Shown piece after piece: positions 7,656 to 14,509 of a stretch of 64,000 bases of DNA. The stretch covers positions 1 through 64,000 of the forward strand of contig ONEX01000021.1 in the NCBI GenBank assembly GCA_900316955.1, in the 5' to 3' direction. Within the stretch, counting starts at the first letter, position 1; every line of letters begins with the position of its first letter. The notes under the pieces are model-generated. The model saw only the letters and a program-made list of their open reading frames with translations, searched no databases and had not been told where the DNA came from. The DNA comes from an uncultured Bacteroidales bacterium. Its GTDB lineage: Bacteria; Bacteroidota; Bacteroidia; Bacteroidales; UBA932. A program made the position numbers and the translations under genes.

Positions 7656-8810
7656 ATGGACACACCCTTTCCATATGACAAATTCGTTACCGGCAAGAAT
7701 TTCATCGGCCGGAAAGCCGAATGTACGGTCCTTTCGAACCTGATCGCCCAGCACGAGCACGTGGTCCTCTACGAGCCGCCCAAGGCCGGGAAAACCTCCC
7801 TCGTCCAGCAGGCGATGTACTCCATGCGCTACGGCCAGCGGGCTTTCACCGTGGGTCAGTTCTCCGTCCTGAACATCCGCACCGTGGCCGAGTTCCTCGC
7901 CCGTTACGGATCCACCGTCATCCGGATGGTCGCCTCGGCCCCGACGGAATACGCCCGCCTCGTCCAGGACTACCTGGGGGACTCCCATTTCGTCTTCGAC
8001 CCGGACGCCTTTGCGGATTCCGACCAGATCCTCTCCCTGAACTGGGACCTGGACGAGGAGGACGTAAAGGCCGTCCTGCGGCTGCCGTTCCGCCTCGCCG
8101 CGGACCGGGGCACCCCGCTGCTCCTGGTCATCGACGAGTTCCAGAACGTGCTCGAGACCGAGGACGGGGACCGGATCCTCCGCCCCCTGGACGCCGTCAT
8201 CAAGGAAGCGGCCGAGCAGGGCCTCAAGGGTTTCTCCTTCATCTTCTGCGGGTCCATGGTGAACGCGATGAAGCAGATCTTCGAGACCAGCCGCCTGTTC
8301 CACCGCCACGTCACGCGGGTGCGCCTCTCCTCCGTGGACGAGCGCGAAATCGCGGACCACGTGGTGCGCGGCTTCCTGTCCGGCGGCAAGGTGCTGGACA
8401 AGGACCTCCTCATCGGCGCCTGCCGCCTGTTCAAGAACAACCTCTGGTACATCAACCATTTCGCCTCCATCTGCGACTCGATGTCCAAGGGCTACATCAT
8501 GGAACCGGTGCTGGTGGACGCCCTCGGCAGCCTCCTTTCCGTCCATGAACCCCGCTTCCGGGCGATGGTCTGCGGCCTTACCACGCACCAGGTGAACCTC
8601 CTCCGGGCCACGGCCGAAGGCAACGTCCGCTTCAGCGCCTCCGAGGTCATCCGCAAGTACGGACTCAACTCCTCGGCGAACGTCAAGCGCGTGAAGGACG
8701 CGCTGATGAAGAAGGAAATCCTCGTCTTCGACGCCGAGGACCAGCCCGAGTTCCTGGACCCGCTGTTCGAATATTGGATCAAGAAGTATTACTTTGAACT
8801 TCCGGAATGA
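7656..8810 (+). CDS. AAA-type ATPase (archaeal-ATPase-like) with C-terminal winged helix
   Basis: The 384-residue protein begins with a GKNFIGRKAE block typical of ORC/Cdc6-like STAND ATPases. The phosphate loop EPPKAGKTSLV (residues 40-50) has Glu where the first P-loop glycine is expected. Walker B is LLLVIDEFQ near residue 160. After the ATPase core, FSASEVIRKYGLNSSANVKRV (about residues 328-348) looks like a winged-helix segment, and the end FEYWIKKYYF resembles the DUF234 tail. Proteins of this type are widespread in Bacteroidales, and their cellular role is not known. The gene overlaps the sirtuin gene by four bases (ATGA). The ATG at 7656 follows the promoter; earlier in-frame ATGs do not. 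Confidence 0.8.
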   Translation: MDTPFPYDKFVTGKNFIGRKAECTVLSNLIAQHEHVVLYEPPKAGKTSLVQQAMYSMRYGQRAFTVGQFSVLNIRTVAEFLARYGSTVIRMVASAPTEYARLVQDYLGDSHFVFDPDAFADSDQILSLNWDLDEEDVKAVLRLPFRLAADRGTPLLLVIDEFQNVLETEDGDRILRPLDAVIKEAAEQGLKGFSFIFCGSMVNAMKQIFETSRLFHRHVTRVRLSSVDEREIADHVVRGFLSGGKVLDKDLLIGACRLFKNNLWYINHFASICDSMSKGYIMEPVLVDALGSLLSVHEPRFRAMVCGLTTHQVNLLRATAEGNVRFSASEVIRKYGLNSSANVKRVKDALMKKEILVFDAEDQPEFLDPLFEYWIKKYYFELPE

Positions 8811-9514
8811 TGAAACAGAAGATTGTCGTCCTGACCGGCGCCGGCGTCAGCGCCGAGAGCGGATTCGCCACCTTCCGCGACACGGGCGGACTGTGGGAGC
8901 AGTATGACGTGAACGATGTCGCCTCCATCGAGGGGTGGTACCGGAACCGGAAACTGGTGCTGGACTTCTACAACCAGCGCCGGGAGCAGCTGAAGGATGC
9001 CAAGCCCAATGCGGCGCACTACGCCATCGCGGGCCTGGAGAAGGACTATGACGTGGATGTCGTCACCCAGAACGTGGACAACCTCCACGAGCGCGCCGGC
9101 TCCACGCGGGTGCTCCACCTGCACGGCGAGCTGACCAAGGTCCGCCCCGAGAACGGCCACTACGACCGCGACTACCGGACGGACCAGGTCATCGACATCG
9201 GCTATGACAAGGTGTTCCTGGGCGATACGGCCCCCAACGGGTCGCAGCTCCGCCCGCACATCGTCTTCTTCGGCGAGGCGGTCCCGAACATCGAGAAGGC
9301 CATCGACCTCGTGTCCCGGGCGGACATCCTCCTGATCGTGGGCACCTCCCTGCAGGTGTATCCCGCCGCGGGCCTGTACCGCTACGCCCGTCCGGACATC
9401 CCTATCTACATCATCGACCCCAAGGACGTCCCCGTCCACGACCCCCGCATCACCATGATCCGGGACGTCGCCACGAAGGGAATGGAAAAATTCATCGGGA
9501 TGCTTGCAGATTAG
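8807..9514 (+). CDS. Sir2-family NAD-dependent protein deacylase
   Basis: The 235-residue protein has the full sirtuin core: GAGVSAESGFATFRD (NAD binding, residues 11-25), TQNVDNLHERAG (88-99), catalytic His106 in LHLHGE, FFGEAVP, and IVGTSLQVYPAAGL. The four zinc-ligand cysteines normally found after the HGE motif are absent, and that segment has no cysteine at all. This is a known variant among short bacterial sirtuins. Likely role: removal of acyl groups from lysines with NAD consumption in the cytoplasm. Two ATGs occur in tandem at 8807 and 8810; the first gives a stop-start overlap with the ATPase. Confidence 0.9.
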   Translation: MMKQKIVVLTGAGVSAESGFATFRDTGGLWEQYDVNDVASIEGWYRNRKLVLDFYNQRREQLKDAKPNAAHYAIAGLEKDYDVDVVTQNVDNLHERAGSTRVLHLHGELTKVRPENGHYDRDYRTDQVIDIGYDKVFLGDTAPNGSQLRPHIVFFGEAVPNIEKAIDLVSRADILLIVGTSLQVYPAAGLYRYARPDIPIYIIDPKDVPVHDPRITMIRDVATKGMEKFIGMLAD

Positions 9515-9533
9515 CAAATTATTGCTACCTTTG
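9503..9533 (+). promoter_or_regulatory. rpsU promoter
   Basis: CTTG (9503-9506) and TACCTTTG (9526-9533) are separated by 19 bases, a good Bacteroidota promoter. It lies at and after the 3' end of the sirtuin gene. The predicted start of transcription is near 9539-9541, right at the leader ATG at 9542. Confidence 0.75.
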
Positions 9534-9541
9534 CAGTCCCA

Positions 9542-9568
9542 ATGAAAAAAGGAGGTGTAAAAGCATGA
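9542..9568 (+). CDS. 8-codon leader ORF overlapping the rpsU start
   Basis: ATG at 9542 opens a frame encoding MKKGGVKA, with its TGA at 9566-9568 overlapping the rpsU ATG (ATGA arrangement). The rpsU Shine-Dalgarno lies inside this mini-ORF. It could be a real leader peptide that couples translation to rpsU, or chance. The predicted transcription start coincides with its ATG. No homologue is known to me. Confidence 0.35.
   Translation: MKKGGVKA
9549..9557 (+). promoter_or_regulatory. strong Shine-Dalgarno of rpsU
   Basis: AAGGAGGTG is a near-perfect anti-SD complement, seven bases before the rpsU ATG. Most genes in this window lack such a site. In Bacteroidota, ribosomal protein bS21 helps hide the anti-SD of 16S rRNA, and rpsU is known to keep a strong SD, which suggests autogenous control. 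Confidence 0.85.
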
Positions 9569-9759
9569 TCATTGTCCCGATTAAGGAAGGAGAAAACATC
9601 GAGAGAGCCCTGAAGAAATTCAAGCGCAAATTCGAGAAGACCGGTACCGTTCGCGAGCTCCGCGCCCGCAAGAACTTCGAGAAGCCTTCCGTGAAGAATC
9701 GCATTGCTCATCAGAAGGCCGTGTACGTCCAGCAGCTCCGGCTCAAGGAAGAGCAGTAA
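9565..9759 (+). CDS. rpsU: 30S ribosomal protein bS21
   Basis: This 64-residue basic protein starts MIIVPIKEGENIERALKKF and contains KTGTVRELRARKNFEKPS, diagnostic of bS21. Length and charge fit the family. It is part of the small subunit near the 3' end of 16S rRNA. In Bacteroidota it contributes to sequestering the anti-Shine-Dalgarno. It has its own promoter, an exceptional Shine-Dalgarno and a strong terminator, so it is a monocistronic unit. Confidence 0.97.
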   Translation: MIIVPIKEGENIERALKKFKRKFEKTGTVRELRARKNFEKPSVKNRIAHQKAVYVQQLRLKEEQ

Positions 9760-9783
9760 GCCTTCTACTACACCTTGCAACAT

Positions 9784-9818
9784 AACGAGACCGCCCTTTC
9801 GGACGGTCTCGTTTCGTT
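9784..9818 (+). terminator. rho-independent terminator after rpsU
   Basis: A 10-bp perfect stem AACGAGACCG/CGGTCTCGTT (9784-9793 and 9804-9813) is followed by TCGTTTT. It lies between the convergent rpsU and GH43-like genes and may serve both. Confidence 0.85.
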
Positions 9819-9834
9819 TTATGTCCCGCGAAGG

Positions 9835-11916
9835 CTAGTAGTGGACGATCGTCACGACCACCTTGCCGGCCTCCTTGCCGCGGACGACCTTCATCCGGAG
9901 TTCGCCGGTGACGGTGGTGCCGTGGCCGAGCTCGGTGAGCTTCGCCTCGATGCCGGGCTCGCCCTCGCCGATGAGGTCCGCCGCCGTGAGGTCGCCGTCC
10001 CAGAGGACGGGGCCGAAGGTGTGGTTGATCACCCAGTGGCCCGGGTCGATGCCCTCGAACACGTACTCGTCGACCCCTTCCTTGAGCATCACGCGCTTGG
10101 ACATCGCGTTGCCGCCGTAGCCGAAGTTGCCGTTGCCGCGCTTGTTGATCTCCACCTCGGCGCCCATGCCGTTCACGGCCTCGGTCTTCTCGCGGCAGTA
10201 GTCCAGGCTGCAGTCGAAGGATTCCACCTGGAAGAAGTACTCCGGATCCACGTTGAGGCTGTGCAGCTTGAAGAAGTTGGTGTCATAGACAATGTAGCTG
10301 TTGTAGAGCTTCTTCTTCTCGATGCCGTAGCGGATGATGTAGCCGTCCGCGCCCGGGACCGGATCCCACAGGAGGGTGGCCTCGCGGCGGTCTTCGGGGT
10401 TCCGCACCACCTTGACGTCCTTCACCACCGTGGACTTGCCCACGTTCGGGTTGCCGAACACGCGGAGGTCCTTCATGCAGAACTTGGCGCCGTCATACGT
10501 GCCCAGGTTCGTGACCTTGACATAGCGGGCGTTCATCGGTTTCGGGAGCTCGATATAGACGTGGCGGAATTCCTGCTTGTTGTCCGGCTTGTCCGCGACC
10601 TTGGTCCAGGTGACCTTGTCGGCCGAGACCTCCACGGTGTAGCACTGGTAGTGCGCCGGCGGAGCCTGCGGAGCGCCGAAACCGCGGCCCTGGGGCGCCG
10701 TGCCGCCGATATGGTCGAAATTGACCTGGATGGCGCGGATGTCCGCCACCTTGCCGAGGTCCACGCAGAAGAACTCGCCCGGGTCGCCGGTTTCCGCCGC
10801 CCAGCAGGTCATGAAGTCCTCGTCCACGCCCTTGGCGGGGACGTAGTTCTCGAAGGTCGAGGAGACTTCCACCTTCTTCTTGTGCGACAGGAGCTTCCAG
10901 CCGGTCCAGTTGTCGCCGACGGGGCCCTTCCGGGAGCCCGGCCAGTACTGCGGCCAGTCGCCGAGGGCGGTCTCGGAATGCATCACGCCCTCCTTGTCCA
11001 CGGCCGTCGGATAGATGGCTAGCTCGGAGCCGCGTCCGCCGCCGTAGTTGCCCGGGATCATGCAGATGGTCCACAGCTGGCCGTTCTTGTCGTGGAAGGT
11101 GCTGCCGTGGCCGGCGCCCACCGCGAAGCCGGTGGTCTTGAAGGTCAGGGGGTTATGCTCCGAGTAGGTGAACGGGCCGGTGGGGGAGTCGCTCACGTAC
11201 ACGCCGTGCGAGTAGGAGAGGAACTCCAGGCCGATGGCGGCGTACTGGAGGTAGTACTTCCCGTTGTGCTTGGTCATCCAGGGACCCTCGATCCAGGGAT
11301 ATTCCTCCTCGAAATAGTCGCGGCGGCCGTTGAAGATGGAATAGATCACGTCCTCGTTCCGGCGGCTCTCGAAGCCGTGCCGGCGGTGGTCCCCGAAGAA
11401 CAGGACCTTGGGCCCGTCGATCTCCTTGAAGGTGGTCTTGTCCAGTTCCACGACCTTGAACGGCATGATCTGGGACCAGCCGTAGTACAGGTACAGGTGC
11501 CCGTTGTCATAGAACATGTTCGCGTCGCCGTAGCGGTCGCTGTCCAGGGTGCCCACCTGCACCCATTCGCCCTTGCGCGGGTCCACGGCCTTGAACACCC
11601 GCTTGTTGTTCATCGAGCAGCCGTACAGGGTGCCGTCCATCTCCACGACGGAAACGACGCCGCCCGGATAGTCCGGGGCGTCCACGTACGTCCAGTTCTT
11701 GAAATCGGGGGAGTACCAGTAGCCCTTGCGGTGGGAGACGAACAGGAAGTAGTCGTCCTCGAAGATCAGGACGACGGGCTCGCCGCCCCGGTAGGCCCGC
11801 TCCTGGCCGATGACGATGTCCAGCGGGTTGCAGAAGGTTTCTTTGGGCTGCGCGGCGGCGCTGAGCGCCAGCAGGAACGCGGAAGCCGCGGCAAGAAGGA
11901 GATGCGTGGTTTTCAT
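9835..11916 (-). CDS. GH43-like beta-propeller glycosidase with discoidin and FN3-like domains
   Basis: The 693-residue exported protein has a signal peptide ending SAAAQ. A five-bladed-propeller region of the GH43 clan type spans about residues 25-340 (YFLFVS, GDANMFYDNGHLYLYYG with Asp131, YPWIEGPWMTKHNGKYYL with Glu210). An F5/8-type C (discoidin, CBM32-like) domain spans about 350-490 (VDLGKVADIRAIQVNFDH, ARYVKVTNL), then an FN3-like module (ATLLWDPVPGADGYIIRYG). The general-base Asp expected in the first blade is Glu46 (RGGEPVV). GH43 enzymes cut terminal arabinose, xylose or galactose; here only the fold is secure. A possible -7 with one mismatch (TATTTATG) lies upstream. It is next to a sugar symporter. 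Confidence 0.75.
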   Translation of the reverse strand: MKTTHLLLAAASAFLLALSAAAQPKETFCNPLDIVIGQERAYRGGEPVVLIFEDDYFLFVSHRKGYWYSPDFKNWTYVDAPDYPGGVVSVVEMDGTLYGCSMNNKRVFKAVDPRKGEWVQVGTLDSDRYGDANMFYDNGHLYLYYGWSQIMPFKVVELDKTTFKEIDGPKVLFFGDHRRHGFESRRNEDVIYSIFNGRRDYFEEEYPWIEGPWMTKHNGKYYLQYAAIGLEFLSYSHGVYVSDSPTGPFTYSEHNPLTFKTTGFAVGAGHGSTFHDKNGQLWTICMIPGNYGGGRGSELAIYPTAVDKEGVMHSETALGDWPQYWPGSRKGPVGDNWTGWKLLSHKKKVEVSSTFENYVPAKGVDEDFMTCWAAETGDPGEFFCVDLGKVADIRAIQVNFDHIGGTAPQGRGFGAPQAPPAHYQCYTVEVSADKVTWTKVADKPDNKQEFRHVYIELPKPMNARYVKVTNLGTYDGAKFCMKDLRVFGNPNVGKSTVVKDVKVVRNPEDRREATLLWDPVPGADGYIIRYGIEKKKLYNSYIVYDTNFFKLHSLNVDPEYFFQVESFDCSLDYCREKTEAVNGMGAEVEINKRGNGNFGYGGNAMSKRVMLKEGVDEYVFEGIDPGHWVINHTFGPVLWDGDLTAADLIGEGEPGIEAKLTELGHGTTVTGELRMKVVRGKEAGKVVVTIVHY

Positions 11917-11994
11917 CGGAAACTGCTTTTGGTTATTTTGACATAAATATCGGCAGAAAAAACGGAAATCCCTAACTTTTTGGCGGAAAACCGA

Positions 11995-13302
11995 TTACTT
12001 CTTCCAGTAGGCCTCGATTTCCTCCAGCGTCTTGCCGGTGGTCTCCGGGATGTACTTCCACATGATGTACAGGTAGGGGAGGCAGCAGAAGGCGAACAGG
12101 AAGAACGTGCCTGCCGGGGTGAGATTCTCCAGCATCCAGGGCGTGAGCTGGCCGATGAGGTAGGTGCCTACCCACAGGGCGAGGCCGGCGATGGACATCG
12201 CCAGGCCGCGGACGCGGTTCGGGTACATCTCGGACAGGAGGACGAACACCACGGCGCTGATGGAGATGGCCGTGCAGAAGACGTAGAGCAGGAAGAAGGT
12301 GAGCAGGAACCCGGTTCCGAGGCCCAGCTGCGGGCCCCAGGCGAAATAGGTCCCGATGGCCACAAGGCATAGGATCATGCCACCCACGCCCCACCAGACC
12401 AGTTGCTTGCGTCCCACCTTGTCGATGATCAGGAGCGCGATGACCGTGGTGACCATGTTCACGACACCCACGAGGACCGTGGAGAACATGGACCCTTCGC
12501 TGGAGAGGCCGGCGTCCTGGAAGATCTCGGGACCGTAGTACAGGACGGCGTTCACGCCCATGAACTGGCCCAGGATGGCGATGGCGCTGCCTACGAGCAC
12601 AGCTTTCAGGATGCCCGGCTCGCGGAGGACCTTCCACTCTTCACTGTTGTCCTTCCGTTCCCCGCGGACGGCGAGCCAGCGCGGACTCTCCGGGATGAAG
12701 AAAATCAGGACGAGGAACAGCAGGTCCGGAATGGTCTCCAGGCCCAGCATGCCCCGCCAGTACTCATTATTGAACATCCGGGTGCCCAGGGCAGGGTCCG
12801 TGGATGCAGTGTCGGCCCCCTTGAGGACCAGGTAGTTCATCAGGTAGGCGAGGAGGAAGCCGATGGTGACGGCGAGTTGGTAGAGCGAAACCATCGTGCC
12901 GCGTTTTTCCGCGGGGGAGACCTCGGAGATATAGACCGGAGAGACGATGGATACGACGCCGATGCCGAATCCGCCGATGATGCGGTAGATCACCAGTTGC
13001 GTGAAATCCGCGCACACGGCGCAGCCGATGGCGGAGATGCTGAACATCAGGGCGGAGATGAGCATGGTCTTCTTCCGGCCCAGGAAGTCGCTGAGCATGC
13101 CGGCGACCGAAACGCCCAGGATGGAGCCGATGAGGGCGCAGCCCACATACCAGCCCTTGGACATTTCCGTCAGGGCGAACTGGTCGGCCACGATGCGGGT
13201 GGTGCCGGAGATGACGGCCGTGTCGTAACCGAAGAGGATGCCGCCGAGGGCGGCTACGCAGGCGACGAAAAGGACGCGCCCGGAGGTCATCGCTTTACTC
13301 AT
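11995..13302 (-). CDS. sugar porter family MFS transporter (xylose/proton-symporter-like)
   Basis: The 435-residue protein has about 12 membrane segments and the sugar-porter signatures: GGILFGYDTAVISG near the start, SDFLGRKKT after TM2, YRIIGGFGIG in TM4, PESPRWLAV before the central loop, QFMGVNAVLYYGPEIF in TM7, and PETTGKTLEEIE at the C-terminus. Such proteins import pentoses or hexoses with protons across the inner membrane. The true start is the ATG at 13302; the frame runs upstream only as a shadow of the preceding gene. Start and upstream stop overlap (ATGA), so it is translated with the TIM-barrel-like gene. It probably takes up monosaccharides released by the neighbouring enzymes. 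Confidence 0.9.
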   Translation of the reverse strand: MSKAMTSGRVLFVACVAALGGILFGYDTAVISGTTRIVADQFALTEMSKGWYVGCALIGSILGVSVAGMLSDFLGRKKTMLISALMFSISAIGCAVCADFTQLVIYRIIGGFGIGVVSIVSPVYISEVSPAEKRGTMVSLYQLAVTIGFLLAYLMNYLVLKGADTASTDPALGTRMFNNEYWRGMLGLETIPDLLFLVLIFFIPESPRWLAVRGERKDNSEEWKVLREPGILKAVLVGSAIAILGQFMGVNAVLYYGPEIFQDAGLSSEGSMFSTVLVGVVNMVTTVIALLIIDKVGRKQLVWWGVGGMILCLVAIGTYFAWGPQLGLGTGFLLTFFLLYVFCTAISISAVVFVLLSEMYPNRVRGLAMSIAGLALWVGTYLIGQLTPWMLENLTPAGTFFLFAFCCLPYLYIMWKYIPETTGKTLEEIEAYWKK

Positions 13303-14393
13303 AGTCCAAAGTATTCCTTGTAACGGTCGTAGAGGTGGCCGGCCTGGAGGTAGGCGCTCTGCGGGCTCATGAAGTGGCTGAATTCGAAAGTGATGGCCTT
13401 GTCGTAGCCGCAGCGCTTGGCCGCTTCCAGCTTGAGGCGCAGCTTGTCGAACTTGATGGGCAGGAAGTGGATGGGCATGTCGCGGTCGAAGCTTTCGGCG
13501 TTGGTCCAGCACTGCATGCCGTATTTGTCGGCCAGTTTCTTGTTCACGCTGAAGAAGGCGTCCAGTTCGTCGTAGTCGATATGGCCGTCCTGGAAAGCGC
13601 AGGCATCGACATAATCGTGGATGCCGTCGAAGATCTCGTTCCATTCCTTCTCGTGCTGGGCGACGGAGACGGCCTCGTCGTTGGTCATCTTGCCGGTTCC
13701 CATCACGGCTTTCTTGCCGTCGATCCAGGGGGAAATGAAGGTCGGGAGACCGCCGCTCACCTCCTTGCACTGGCGGCCCATGGTGCGGAAACTCTCGATG
13801 GCGCCCTTGGTAGCCCTGGAAATCTCACCGGAGATGTACCAGCCGCCGAAGCTCTTGTACTTGGAGCCGTAGCGCTCCCAGACTTCGTCGATCACGTACT
13901 TGTTGGCTTCCACTTCGTAGCTCATGTCGCCGGTGTCCCAGTACTTTCCGCTGTCGTACAGGCCCAGCATGAATTTCATGTCATACTTCTGCGCCAGGCG
14001 GCAGAACATGTCGATGAGGTCCACCGAAGGCATGTAGCAGCCCTTTCCCAGCAGGTAGGGGGAAGGATAGGTGATGAACTTGCGGTAGCCGCAGCGGATG
14101 TCGATGACCGTGTCGATGCCGATGGCCTTCATATACCGGAAATCGCGGTCCCACTCCCGTTCGCCCCAGTTCTGGTGGGGGATGTCGTGGGAAATCTCGT
14201 CCAGGAATGTGCCGGTGATGGGAAGGCCGGCGGCTTTCGGGACGATGAGATTGCTTTTGACGGAAGGGTCGGGTGCAATGCCGTAAGGGTCTGTTTCTGA
14301 AACTGTTTTACAACCGGTCATGAGGGCGGGGGCCGCAACGGCGGCCGCCGTCGCAGCGGCTGTCTTTTTGAGGAATTCGCGTCGGTTCTCCAT
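13299..14393 (-). CDS. TIM-barrel glycosidase-like lipoprotein (DUF4434-like)
   Basis: The N-terminus has a Tat-like run (NRREFLKK) and a lipobox ALMTGC, so the 364-residue mature protein is probably a membrane-anchored lipoprotein. Alternating strand/helix segments such as YMKAIGIDTVIDIRCGY, MKFMLGLYDSGKYW, SFGGWYISGEISR and DKAITFEFSHFM resemble a (beta/alpha)8 barrel with acidic residues at strand ends. DUF4434-type proteins of Bacteroidota are annotated as putative glycosidases; activity is unproven. It is the first gene of a two-gene operon with the MFS sugar porter, divergent from the SusC gene. Confidence 0.6.
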   Translation of the reverse strand: MENRREFLKKTAAATAAAVAAPALMTGCKTVSETDPYGIAPDPSVKSNLIVPKAAGLPITGTFLDEISHDIPHQNWGEREWDRDFRYMKAIGIDTVIDIRCGYRKFITYPSPYLLGKGCYMPSVDLIDMFCRLAQKYDMKFMLGLYDSGKYWDTGDMSYEVEANKYVIDEVWERYGSKYKSFGGWYISGEISRATKGAIESFRTMGRQCKEVSGGLPTFISPWIDGKKAVMGTGKMTNDEAVSVAQHEKEWNEIFDGIHDYVDACAFQDGHIDYDELDAFFSVNKKLADKYGMQCWTNAESFDRDMPIHFLPIKFDKLRLKLEAAKRCGYDKAITFEFSHFMSPQSAYLQAGHLYDRYKEYFGL

Positions 14394-14414
14394 GAGAAAT
14401 TAGTTTAACAATGT

Positions 14415-14422
14415 CAAAATTA
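14415..14422 (-). promoter_or_regulatory. -7 element of the DUF4434-like/MFS operon
   Basis: TAATTTTG fits TAnnTTTG, 21 bases before the ATG at 14393. The AT-rich 116-bp divergent region also holds the SusC promoter. Confidence 0.6.
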
Positions 14423-14465
14423 ATAAAAATGTTCAAAAATTCATCGCATTTACGCCAAAAATCGT

Positions 14466-14473
14466 TATATTTG
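14466..14473 (+). promoter_or_regulatory. -7 element of the first SusC operon
   Basis: TATATTTG, 36 bases before the SusC ATG at 14510. A -33 is not clear, as expected for an activator-dependent promoter. Confidence 0.6.
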
Positions 14474-14509
14474 AACTCGTGATTTTAATACAAACCAACT
14501 GTATTGCTC

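Noticed and set aside
7656..9514. ATPase plus sirtuin as an anti-phage defence system
   Set aside because: The sirtuin is a short stand-alone deacylase type rather than the long SIR2 effector of defence systems, and the surroundings are housekeeping genes.
13303..13770. N-terminal extension of the sugar symporter
   Set aside because: It lies out of frame over the TIM-barrel-like gene, and the family N-terminus begins at the ATG at 13302.
14430..14437. Single TGTTCAAA near the first SusC promoter
   Set aside because: Only one copy is present and no partner lies 20-21 bases away, so it does not match the tandem operator pattern.
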